Assembly (NCBI GenBank): GCA_047975545.1
Contig: JBKEDS010000079.1
Span: forward strand, 1 to 7,978
Source of the DNA: JBKEDS01 sp047975545
Lineage (GTDB): Bacteria > Bacteroidota > Bacteroidia > Flavobacteriales > Flavobacteriaceae
DNA length: 7,978 nucleotides
Direction of reading: 5' to 3'
Made by a program: the position numbers and the translations under genes. The notes below the pieces were generated by a model. That model saw only the letters and a list, made by a program, of their open reading frames with translations, ran no database searches and was not told the origin of the DNA. This document shows positions 1-5,415 of this stretch, piece by piece (the stretch's first letter is position 1; every line of letters begins with the position of its first letter).

Positions 1-135
1 AAAATTCTTCGTAATATACCAATTTTACGGGTAATCGTTTTTTTGTGTGATTTGCTCCTTTACCTGCTTGGTGTTGTGCCAAACGAAGTTCTAAATCGGT
101 TGTGCTTCCGGTGTAATAGCTTCCGTCGGAACATT
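1..135 (-). pseudogene. GIY-YIG nuclease, 3' fragment (cut by window edge and by insertion)
   Basis: Reading the minus strand from 133 gives CSDGSYYTGSTTDLELRLAQ, followed by a stretch ending KLVYYEEF that runs open to the window edge. This is the core of the small single-domain GIY-YIG nuclease family (YhbQ/UPF0213-like). YYTG is the second name-giving motif, and the Arg in LELRLAQH is the expected catalytic-region arginine. There is no start codon in this frame: a TGA lies just upstream in the inserted DNA. The missing N-terminus is found intact at 935-962, on the other side of a 799-bp insert. Joining base 135 to base 935 gives an uninterrupted N-terminus that reads MKKGYVYILECSDGSYYTGS, the standard start of this family. 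The gene is therefore broken by insertion, although its remaining sequence looks undecayed, which suggests a recent event. The family identity is clear. The C-terminus and the cellular role are not visible. Confidence 0.85.
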
Positions 136-263
136 CGTTTCGGTATAACCGTCAGTTACGGCTAAGATAGCGAAAATACTCGGTTAAGAACTGACCTTAG
201 CAATTACCGAGTGGATTCGGACGTAGTCGAATCCGCCGTAATTGCGGTTATACATTGTTGTGC
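136..263 (-). repeat. attC-like folded recombination site / cloverleaf inverted-repeat structure
   Basis: The element begins 15 bases past the stop codon of the cassette gene. Outer arms GTATAACCG (143-151) and CGGTTATAC (245-253) are perfect 9-bp complements. Inside them are two hairpins. The first has TCAGTT (152-157) against AACTGA (189-194). The second has GCAATTAC (200-207) against GTAATTGC (238-245), enclosing GGATTCG (213-219) against CGAATCC (228-234). The whole can fold as a three-way junction. On the minus strand the order is GCACAAC, AAT, the 9-bp arm, the hairpins, the 9-bp arm, CGAAAC, G. In a circularised cassette the next bases would be TTGTGC, completing GTTGTGC. GCACAAC and GTTGTGC each match the integron consensus (RYYYAAC / GTTRRRY) at six of seven positions. 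Size and position suit an attC with a large terminal structure; the branching is unusual for one. Confidence 0.6.
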
Positions 264-278
264 ATAGTGTTTTATTTT

Positions 279-923
279 TTAAGACATCCAAAAGTTAATT
301 TCAGATAGGATTTCCCATTTTCCATTTTTCTTTTCGAATACTACCATATTTCCAGAGCCACAAAGACCGCCACAATGATGTTCATAAAATACAGTAGCAA
401 AGGTTTTATAGTACTTAATTTTTGAAAATTCAATGACGTGTCTTGTTCCATATTTTTTATTAATCCGTTTCCAAGATTTGTCAATTCGTCTAAATTTTTT
501 CCCGAAATAAGAATAGTACTTGTCAGATGTTATAGTTTGAATATTTAGCTTGTCAGTTTTAAGTAATTCTGCGTTTAATTTAGGGTGATTTTGAAAGTCA
601 GTCGTAAACTCTTTGATTGCAGTTTTTAATTCGTTGTCACTTATAATTCTTTGAATGAACACACCATTTTGGTATGTTTGAGTTGAAAGATAATTTAATG
701 CCCAATTCGGAATACTGTCGGAAGTAAAATCCGCCACAACATCAAATTCGGGTGGAAATTTTGGAATATACTTCTCAATTAGAATTATTGAGTCGGTTTT
801 ATTTTTTATTCCAAATTCAAGTTGTTCAGAAATTACTTTAGAATATATTTCATAATTGTCTTTATCCGTTTGTGAAAAGGATAAATTCGAAAGGAATAAT
901 ATTATTAGAAGCAGTTTTTTCAC
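279..923 (-). CDS. Secreted hypothetical protein carried by the cassette
   Basis: The product has 214 residues if started at the GTG at 921-923. That start is preferred because it opens directly into a classic signal peptide (KKLLLIILFLSNLSFSQ, cleavage near SFS-Q). Longer starts at 962 or 1097 run through the split GIY-YIG start and then through REP repeat DNA (SLSSRW repeats), and do not belong to this gene. The mature part is mixed and lysine-rich. It ends with a region containing YEHHCGGLCGSGN and then KKNGKWEI, a Cys-Gly-Gly-x-Cys-Gly pattern followed by a GKW turn, which I know only from uncharacterised Bacteroidota secreted proteins. It has no catalytic motif that I can name. It is the only gene of the cassette, AT-rich, and followed 15 bases after its stop by the attC-like site. 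A lipoprotein is unlikely because there is no lipobox Cys. The function is unknown. Confidence 0.8.
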   Translation of the reverse strand: MKKLLLIILFLSNLSFSQTDKDNYEIYSKVISEQLEFGIKNKTDSIILIEKYIPKFPPEFDVVADFTSDSIPNWALNYLSTQTYQNGVFIQRIISDNELKTAIKEFTTDFQNHPKLNAELLKTDKLNIQTITSDKYYSYFGKKFRRIDKSWKRINKKYGTRHVIEFSKIKYYKTFATVFYEHHCGGLCGSGNMVVFEKKNGKWEILSEINFWMS

Positions 924-934
924 ATTATGCACAA

Positions 935-962
935 CTAATATATATACGTAACCTTTTTTCAT
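935..962 (-). pseudogene. GIY-YIG nuclease, 5' fragment
   Basis: An ATG at 960-962 opens nine codons reading MKKGYVYIL plus the first base (G) of a tenth. VYI is the first GIY-YIG motif, at the usual distance from the N-terminus. At base 934 the sequence switches to the inserted cassette. The frame happens to stay open into the inserted secreted-protein gene, so gene callers will probably merge the two into a false or hybrid start (MKKGYVYILVVHNVKKLLL). The fragment starts 21 bases downstream of a REP-like array. Its continuation is at 1-135. Confidence 0.8.
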
Positions 963-982
963 TTGTTTAAGTTTGATGGTAC

Positions 983-1095
983 GTGGCTTCGACAAGCTCA
1001 GCCACCGAGACGACAAGCTCAGCCACCGAGACGACAAGCTCAGTATCTGTTTTGATGCCTGAGCTTGTTTTGGTGCCTGAGCTTGTCGAAGGCAC
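983..1095. repeat. REP-like palindromic array
   Basis: Two near-identical 21-bp units (989-1009 and 1010-1030, core CGACAAGCTCAGCCACCGAG) and a partial third (1031-1043) point one way. Two units carrying CCTGAGCTTG point the other way (1056-1073 and 1074-1095). The complementary core CAAGCTCAG / CTGAGCTTG lets the block fold into a large hairpin. It fills the space between the hsdM stop (1106) and the start of the disrupted GIY-YIG gene (962). The open frame across it (SLSSRW repeats) is not a real protein. A single copy of the same unit lies inside hsdM at 1303-1330. Confidence 0.85.
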
Positions 1096-1105
1096 ACTAT
1101 AGTTG

Positions 1106-2581
1106 TTACAACATGGCTTTTAGTTGTTTTAACAGTTGGGTACGTTCGTTGTCCAAGGTTTCAATGTTGGCAATTATATTTTTTGGGGCGTCGTACTGTA
1201 CTTCTTCATATACTATTTCCTTGTAGCGGTTTATGCTTAGGTCGTAATTGTTTGCTGCAATTTCGGCTTTTGGCACTACAAAACTTTGCTGGGTGCGGCT
1301 GCGTGTGGCTTCGACAGGCTCAGCCATCGAATTCCGTTTATGAAACCGTTGTATAATATCGGGAATGTCGTTTTCCTTTACGGGTTGGCGTTTGTCGTCA
1401 AGGCTAAAGCCGTCGGCTTTCATATCGTAAAACCATACGTTTTCGGTGCCGCCATCGTCGGTTTTGGTAAATACTAAAATGGCGGTGCTTACGCCGGCAT
1501 AGGGTTTAAATACGCCGCTTGGCATGGAAATAACGGCTTCTAAGGTTTGGTTTTCTACAATTTCCCTGCGTATTTTTTGGTGGGCTTTGCTACTGCCAAA
1601 CAGTACGCCGTCGGGCACGATTACGGCACAACGCCCGCCGAGGTTCAGTCCTTTTATCATTAAGCCAAGAAAAAGCAGTTCGGTTTTTTTGCTATCGACC
1701 ATTGCCAGTACTTTTTCGTCTACCGAAGTGCTGTCCAAACTGCCTTTAAATGGCGGATTGGCCAAAATAAGCGTGGCTTTTTTTTCGAAATCGGTATTGG
1801 CCTGCGAAAGCGAATCGACATCGATTAGCTGTGGGTTTTCTATGCCGTGCAAAATAAGGTTCATGGCGCCAATGCGAATCATGGTGGGGTCGAACTCCAT
1901 GCCCATAAACATTTTGTTTTGAAAATGGTGCAGTGCCTTGGGTTTTAAAAGCTCGGTTTTGTAGTGTTTTTTTACGTACTCTGCCGAAGCCACCAAAAAG
2001 CCGCAGGTTCCGGAGGCGGGGTCGCAAATAATATCTTCGGGCGTGGGCTGGGTAAGCTCGACCATCATTTTTATAATGTGGCGTGGCGTGCGAAATTGCC
2101 CGTTGGTACCCGCCGATGCTATTTTGCTTAGCATGTATTCGTACACATCGCCTTTGGTGTCGGTGTCGTCCATATCTATTTTGTCCAACATATCTACCAC
2201 TTGGGTTAATAGGCGTGGCGTGGGAATCATAAATGCGGCGTTTTTCATAAATTTGCTAAACGAGGCACTTTTGCCGCCGTAGTTTTTCATAAAATCGAAT
2301 ACGCCGTTTTCTTTTTGGAACAGGCGGAACATAACTTCGCCTTCCAGGTTTTTAAAATTGTTCCAACGCAAGGCTTCGTTTTCCGGTGTGTAAATGGGGT
2401 TTTCTACGGGTTTTCCGTTTATTAGGGCTTCTTGTTCTTTTAGGTTTTGTAAATCGTCCAAGCGTTTTATAAACAGTAAATAGGTTATTTGCTCGATTAC
2501 CGAAAGTGGGTTGGAAATACCACCGCTCCAAAAGGCATTCCACACCTGGTCTATTTTCGATTTTAGTTCTTGTAGGCTCAT
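1106..2581 (-). CDS. hsdM: Type I restriction-modification DNA methyltransferase subunit HsdM
   Basis: HsdM transfers a methyl group from S-adenosylmethionine to adenine N6 within the site chosen by HsdS, and is also part of the HsdR-containing restriction complex. The protein has 491 residues from the ATG at 2579-2581. The helical HsdM_N domain covers roughly residues 1-130. Motif X region GQFRTPRHI follows at 161-169, motif I DPASGTCGF at 187-195 (SAM binding, Cys replacing the more usual third Gly), and catalytic motif IV NPPF at 275-278. The length is normal. The ATG is chosen over an in-frame TTG at 2602 because the TTG overlaps the -7 promoter element. Residues about 418-426 (SMAEPVEAT) are encoded by a REP-like repeat inserted in frame. 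HsdS and HsdR are not in the window and, if present, should lie downstream past the left edge. The broken GIY-YIG gene and REP array follow instead. Confidence 0.95.
   Translation of the reverse strand: MSLQELKSKIDQVWNAFWSGGISNPLSVIEQITYLLFIKRLDDLQNLKEQEALINGKPVENPIYTPENEALRWNNFKNLEGEVMFRLFQKENGVFDFMKNYGGKSASFSKFMKNAAFMIPTPRLLTQVVDMLDKIDMDDTDTKGDVYEYMLSKIASAGTNGQFRTPRHIIKMMVELTQPTPEDIICDPASGTCGFLVASAEYVKKHYKTELLKPKALHHFQNKMFMGMEFDPTMIRIGAMNLILHGIENPQLIDVDSLSQANTDFEKKATLILANPPFKGSLDSTSVDEKVLAMVDSKKTELLFLGLMIKGLNLGGRCAVIVPDGVLFGSSKAHQKIRREIVENQTLEAVISMPSGVFKPYAGVSTAILVFTKTDDGGTENVWFYDMKADGFSLDDKRQPVKENDIPDIIQRFHKRNSMAEPVEATRSRTQQSFVVPKAEIAANNYDLSINRYKEIVYEEVQYDAPKNIIANIETLDNERTQLLKQLKAML
1303..1330. 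repeat. REP-like unit inserted in frame within hsdM
   Basis: The sequence GTGGCTTCGACAGGCTCAGC and the bases after it differ at only two positions from the first unit of the array at 983-1009. Read on the minus strand it encodes SMAEPVEATR within the HsdM C-terminal region without disturbing the frame. Flanking HsdM sequence resumes as SRTQQSF and then a PKAEIAANNYDLS stretch that I recognise from the family. Confidence 0.75.
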
Positions 2582-2599
2582 GTTATAAATTTTAGTTTT

Positions 2600-2630
2600 C
2601 AAAAATAGGGATTTTGGTTTTGGGTTTCAA
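2600..2630 (-). promoter_or_regulatory. Promoter of hsdM
   Basis: On the minus strand the -7 element is TATTTTTG (2607 to 2600), a full match to the Bacteroidota TAnnTTTG consensus. A -33 TTG (2630 to 2628) lies 20 bp upstream. Transcription would begin around 2593-2596, leaving a leader of roughly 12-15 bases before the ATG at 2581. This supports hsdM being transcribed separately from the membrane-protein gene upstream. Confidence 0.65.
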
Positions 2631-2679
2631 GTTTTTGGTTTGTAATAAACAAGCTGAGATAGTTGCTTATAGTTGTTTT

Positions 2680-3459
2680 TTACTGCTTTGGTTTTTCTAC
2701 TGTTATAGTTTCTAAAAATGTAATGTTTTCATTTTCGTATAGTTTATTTTTGTTGGTTTTTAAATCTTTAATTATTAAGTATTTGTAGCTTTGGAGGATA
2801 AAAATTAAGCTATCGTTTGTTTTAATGGATTTACCTTCATAGATAAAAGAAACTCCAGTTTTGTATTCAGATGCATTATTTTGAGTATCAACTATTATTT
2901 TATCGATAAATTTATTCGACCACATAAATATTATAAATATATATCCGCCTAATATAATGGCTCTCTTTTTCACCCATATAACATAGGTAATAGGTATTAC
3001 GATAAATAGTATTATTAGCGAAATAAAAAAACTTCCTCCATTTTTAGGGATGTTCAAATAATGTTTAAATAGTATATAACCTACAATTATAATTAATAAA
3101 GCAGAGATTATCTTGAAAATGGTGTTTTTTGAAGATTTGTGCGTGAATATTGTGTTAAGAAATTTCTTTAAATTTTTACTAAATGTTTTGTCGGCTTTAG
3201 AGTAGGTTTTGTTTTTTAAGGTTAATCGAATATAAAAGAGTATAACGAAACCCATTGAGCACAATCCTATTACCGTATAGTTTAAATTAACGAAAGAAAA
3301 CATGATGTCTTGGATAGTGATTATCGAGAGGCTGTTTAAACCGTATATTTCAAGTAACCCGCTTATCCAACGATAGGAAAGATAATAGTGAAAGCTAAGT
3401 ATTATGGTTATTAAAGCCCAAAGGTTGTTTATTGAAAATGTGTTGCTGTTTTTTTTCAT
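2680..3459 (-). CDS. Hypothetical multi-pass membrane protein
   Basis: I do not recognise this 259-residue protein. Five hydrophobic segments are visible at about residues 10-27, 59-79, 114-132, 143-163 and 167-180. They are separated by a lysine-rich cytoplasmic-type loop at about 80-112 (KNKTYSKADKTFSKNLKKF). The last 75 residues are soluble and beta-like, including SFIYEGKSIKTNDSLIFI and YKYLIIKDLKTNKNKLYEN. By the positive-inside rule the basic loop should be cytoplasmic. The ATG at 3457-3459 fits the N-terminus (MKKNSNTFSI). The gene is strongly AT-rich compared with hsdM and the porin, which suggests accessory or transferred DNA. It lies about 100 bp upstream of hsdM, which has its own promoter, so there is no compelling operon link. 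No terminator was found after it. Confidence 0.8.
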   Translation of the reverse strand: MKKNSNTFSINNLWALITIILSFHYYLSYRWISGLLEIYGLNSLSIITIQDIMFSFVNLNYTVIGLCSMGFVILFYIRLTLKNKTYSKADKTFSKNLKKFLNTIFTHKSSKNTIFKIISALLIIIVGYILFKHYLNIPKNGGSFFISLIILFIVIPITYVIWVKKRAIILGGYIFIIFMWSNKFIDKIIVDTQNNASEYKTGVSFIYEGKSIKTNDSLIFILQSYKYLIIKDLKTNKNKLYENENITFLETITVEKPKQ

Positions 3460-3493
3460 GTGTTAATATTTATTGTTTTTTTAATGGTCACAT

Positions 3494-3559
3494 GGAACAC
3501 CCTAATTAACATTCCTCTGTGTGATTTAGACTTAATCAAGGGTGTTTCATTGTTAATTA
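3494..3559. repeat. Interlocked inverted repeats
   Basis: GGAACACCCT (3494-3503) is complementary, with one mismatch, to AGGGTGTTTC (3539-3548). TAATTAACA (3503-3511) is a perfect complement of TGTTAATTA (3551-3559). The two pairs cross rather than nest, so they can form either alternative hairpins or a pseudoknot-like fold. They lie upstream of the membrane-protein gene, in its leader or promoter region, where no TAnnTTTG promoter is evident. Confidence 0.5.
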
Positions 3560-3581
3560 ATTTTTAGGTGTATTTTTATGA

Positions 3582-3627
3582 GAAGCAATCCCCGATAAAC
3601 AGGGACTGCTTCGTGCCTCGTCATTGA
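3582..3627. repeat. Dispersed palindromic repeat, second type
   Basis: Arms GAAGCAATCCC (3582-3592) and GGGACTGCTTC (3602-3612) pair at 10 of 11 positions around a 9-base loop, followed by GTGCCTCGTCATTG. On the minus strand this reads CAATGACGAGGCACGAAGCA, a form I associate from memory with abundant intergenic repeats of Bacteroidota. It lies downstream of the HIRAN gene and could end its transcript, but the T-run expected of an intrinsic terminator is missing. Confidence 0.55.
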
Positions 3628-3657
3628 TGGCTGTTTTTTGCGTTTCAAAAAAAAACA

Positions 3658-4005
3658 TTAATCGCATATGGTTACAATTTCGGGTTTGCCCACCAACCGT
3701 GCCATAACATGGATTTGGTTTTCGGGATTGGCATTGGGCGAAATACGCTGTATTTTTACCACGATTGATTTTTCGTGAAAGGTACGCAGCAGCTTAAAAA
3801 AAATGCGGTTTTCGGTGCGGGGTATAAAGCCCAGTTTGTGCTTTTTGTAATAAATGGCTACTGCACGGGCGTCGTACTTGTTTTTTTCGTCCAGCTCTAA
3901 CCGGAGTTTTGTGCCTACCTTTAGTTTTTTAAAGCAGTCTACGGCATCGTAATAGCTTAGGCCTGCAATGCAAAAATTGGCTAAGTGTTCTTTTGTTGTA
4001 CTCAT
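3658..4005 (-). CDS. HIRAN domain-containing protein
   Basis: The 115-residue protein is essentially one HIRAN domain, known from HIP116/Rad5-type helicases, where it binds DNA ends or single-stranded 3' ends. Matching features are FCIAGLSYYDA at residues 11-21, then LKVGTKLRLELDEKN, then the hallmark NKYDARAVAIYYKKHKLGFI with an Asp-Ala-x-Ala-Val core, then IPRTENRIFFKLL. No helicase or nuclease domain is attached. Stand-alone HIRAN proteins of this size occur in bacteria, with DNA-repair or defence roles inferred rather than shown. The ATG at 4003-4005 sits well downstream of a candidate promoter at 4033-4061. The gene follows the WYL regulator by 61 bases in the same direction, so both read-through from that gene and its own promoter are possible. 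Confidence 0.88.
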   Translation of the reverse strand: MSTTKEHLANFCIAGLSYYDAVDCFKKLKVGTKLRLELDEKNKYDARAVAIYYKKHKLGFIPRTENRIFFKLLRTFHEKSIVVKIQRISPNANPENQIHVMARLVGKPEIVTICD

Positions 4006-4032
4006 TTTTTTAGTTTTTAAAAATTTATACTA

Positions 4033-4061
4033 CAAAGATGAAATTAAACTATGCAGACCAA
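4033..4061 (-). promoter_or_regulatory. Candidate promoter of the HIRAN gene
   Basis: On the minus strand a -7 element CATCTTTG (4040 to 4033), one base off the TAnnTTTG consensus, is preceded at 18 bp by a -33 TTG (4061 to 4059). The -33 falls in the loop of a palindrome at 4051-4067, so a protein bound there could block it. Confidence 0.45.
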
Positions 4062-4067
4062 CTGCAT
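4051..4067. promoter_or_regulatory. Possible operator palindrome
   Basis: ATGCAG (4051-4056) and CTGCAT (4062-4067) form a perfect 6-bp inverted repeat with a 5-base spacer. It covers the -33 region of the HIRAN promoter and touches the stop codon of the WYL regulator gene. A link with the adjacent regulator is inference from position and symmetry only. Confidence 0.35.
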
Positions 4068-5056
4068 TAATAGTTTTTATTTAAATTTTTTGCTCTTTCC
4101 TTTATTTTTTTTACTAATATTTCGGGTTCTAAAACCGTCATGGTTTCGCCGTAGGATAAAATAAGTGATTCTAATTCGTAATTTAATTTTAGTTCTAAAA
4201 AAAGGATGTTTTCTTTTATTTTTTGTGAGCCATGTAATGGTTTGGATTGAATGTACGGTATTATGTTTTCGGAGAGTTTAATTTTTATGGTTTGAACATT
4301 TTGGTCTGTAAAATGGGTTACGCCAATGATGTCTTCGAAATAGTCGTCAAAATCGATTTCTTTGTCTAAATAATTTTCTTTGGTGTTTTCAATTTTTATA
4401 ATGCGGTCGATTGCTAAAGTTTGAATATCTTGAAAAGCGTGATTCCAGCTCAATAAAAACCAACGATTGTTGTGCTGTTTTAAATAATAAGGCGAAACGG
4501 TAAAATCTTTTGGTTGTTCGGCATTAAAACTTTGATATGTAATGGTAAGGACTTGCTTGTTGATAATATATTGGTATAGTTCATTTAGAAATTCAATTCC
4601 CTTTAAAAATTCGTTTTCCTGAAAACTGATAATTTGCCGGGTGTTTGCCGAAATATCCAAAGCCGAGTTTAATTGTGTTTGCGTAGTGTTTACCCAATCG
4701 AAACCGGGAATGTTTTTCATGCGTCCCAAAGTTTCCAAGGCTTCTTTTAGGTTGTTTATTTCGGAAGTGTTTAGTGGTTTTTTTAAAATGGAAAAATTAA
4801 CGTCTTCGTATCTGTAATAAACTTTTCGGCCTTCTTTAATCGATGTTATTGGTGCTTCGTAACCGGCGTTGCTTTTCATAAAATCCATATCGTCAAAAAT
4901 TTGTCGCCGCGAAACACTTGTTTCTTGCATATAGTGCTCGGTTAGTGCATTTGAACAATATTCGATTAAATCGTCGATAAAGAATTTTTTATACGGGTTT
5001 GAAAAGCACTTGTCCAGTGCTTTGTACCGAAGAACAGCGTTTTTGTGGGTTGCCAT
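4067..5056 (-). CDS. WYL domain-containing transcriptional regulator
   Basis: This 329-residue protein has the three-part YafY/PafB-type architecture. An N-terminal winged helix-turn-helix spans roughly residues 10-80 (recognition region near SVSRRQIFDDMDFM, 47-60). A linker follows. The WYL domain is at about 160-225, with a core TITYQSFNAEQPKDFTVSPY and then YLKQHNNRWFLLSW. A WCX-type C-terminal domain is at about 253-325, where SYGETMTVLEPEILVKKIKE is typical. WYL domains sense ligands, in several cases nucleic acids. Regulators of this shape (BrxR, CapW) repress phage-defence operons, so the adjacent HIRAN gene and nearby HsdM make a defence role plausible but unproven. The ATG at 5054-5056 gives the usual family N-terminus (MATHKNAVLRYKALDKCFSNPY). 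No clear promoter of the TAnnTTTG type was found upstream. Confidence 0.93.
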   Translation of the reverse strand: MATHKNAVLRYKALDKCFSNPYKKFFIDDLIEYCSNALTEHYMQETSVSRRQIFDDMDFMKSNAGYEAPITSIKEGRKVYYRYEDVNFSILKKPLNTSEINNLKEALETLGRMKNIPGFDWVNTTQTQLNSALDISANTRQIISFQENEFLKGIEFLNELYQYIINKQVLTITYQSFNAEQPKDFTVSPYYLKQHNNRWFLLSWNHAFQDIQTLAIDRIIKIENTKENYLDKEIDFDDYFEDIIGVTHFTDQNVQTIKIKLSENIIPYIQSKPLHGSQKIKENILFLELKLNYELESLILSYGETMTVLEPEILVKKIKERAKNLNKNY

Positions 5057-5337
5057 TAATTGAAGTGTAATAGGGGCTTAAATTTATAAAAAACACATCG
5101 AAAAAATAGAATTTTCTTATGCTTATTTGGGATTTCTTTCGGTTTTATTCCAATTTCATTTCGAAATAATAAGGCTCTTTTTGATGTGAAATTGGTAATA
5201 TGCTGAAAATAAGACGCATTAAGTCTATTCATGCTTTGTGTTTTAAAAGCATACGGTTGTTGGCGCAATAATCTCAAAAGTAAATTAGCTTTCCCGCTTT
5301 GCTTACCTTCACCTTGACATCCATCAAAACTTCCCAC
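5057..5337 (-). other. Non-coding spacer with doubtful 93-codon ORF, possibly a repeat remnant
   Basis: This stretch separates the divergent WYL and porin genes. A minus-strand frame is open from a GTG at 5337, with an internal ATG at 5232, and its TAA overlaps the WYL start as TAATG. The translation (KANLLLRLLRQQPYAFKTQS, then NRLNASYFQHITNF) contains no domain I can name and no signal or membrane segment. It resembles short hypothetical ORFs I recall as recurring in Flavobacteriia, which would fit a dispersed DNA repeat better than a gene. The TAATG overlap is the only argument for translation. I do not call it a gene. Confidence 0.35.
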
Positions 5338-5358
5338 CTTAAAAAAATAAATATCCGC

Positions 5359-5384
5359 TTGTAACGTTCAAATAACTACTTTTG
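5359..5384 (+). promoter_or_regulatory. Weak candidate promoter of the porin gene
   Basis: TACTTTTG (5377-5384) matches TAnnTTTG exactly and lies 31 bases before the ATG at 5416. The nearest upstream TTG (5359-5361) is only 15 bp away, shorter than usual, so only the -7 element is convincing. Confidence 0.35.
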
Positions 5385-5415
5385 TTTTTGGAAAAAGAAA
5401 AGCGCACGAAAAATA

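Larger units (their letters stand above)
136..934 (-). mobile_element. Integron-like gene cassette inserted in a GIY-YIG gene
   Basis: This 799-bp segment separates the two halves of the GIY-YIG gene, and its removal restores the frame and the family consensus. On the minus strand it begins TTGTGCATAATG directly after a G (935). It carries one gene whose start lies 11 bases inside the boundary, then ends with a folded site whose last base is G (136). This is the arrangement of an integron cassette: a G^TT left boundary, one gene, then attC. GCACAAC (257-263), downstream of the gene, is the exact complement of GTTGTGC at the left boundary (929-935). In a circular cassette these two would therefore be the paired outer simple sites of attC. 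No integrase or transposase is encoded here, and no target duplication is evident beyond one ambiguous G. Another mobile element using folded ends is possible. The insertion itself is much more certain than its mechanism. Confidence 0.6.

Noticed and set aside
143..253. tRNA or tmRNA, because of the cloverleaf-like fold
   Set aside because: There is no anticodon arm, T-loop consensus or acceptor-type end; the position at the end of a cassette gene fits a recombination site better.
983..1095. CRISPR array
   Set aside because: Units are contiguous or inverted with no regular unique spacers, and no cas genes are present.
963..1097. N-terminal extension of the secreted protein (SLSSRW repeats)
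   Set aside because: It is translated REP palindrome DNA upstream of the GIY-YIG start; the signal peptide begins at the GTG at 923.
1286..2543. Several ORFs of 60-130 codons overlapping hsdM on both strands
   Set aside because: They are shadow frames of a well-supported gene with no domain or signal of their own.
2582..2602. TTG start of hsdM giving seven extra residues
   Set aside because: The TTG overlaps the -7 element, and the downstream ATG gives the standard HsdM N-terminus.
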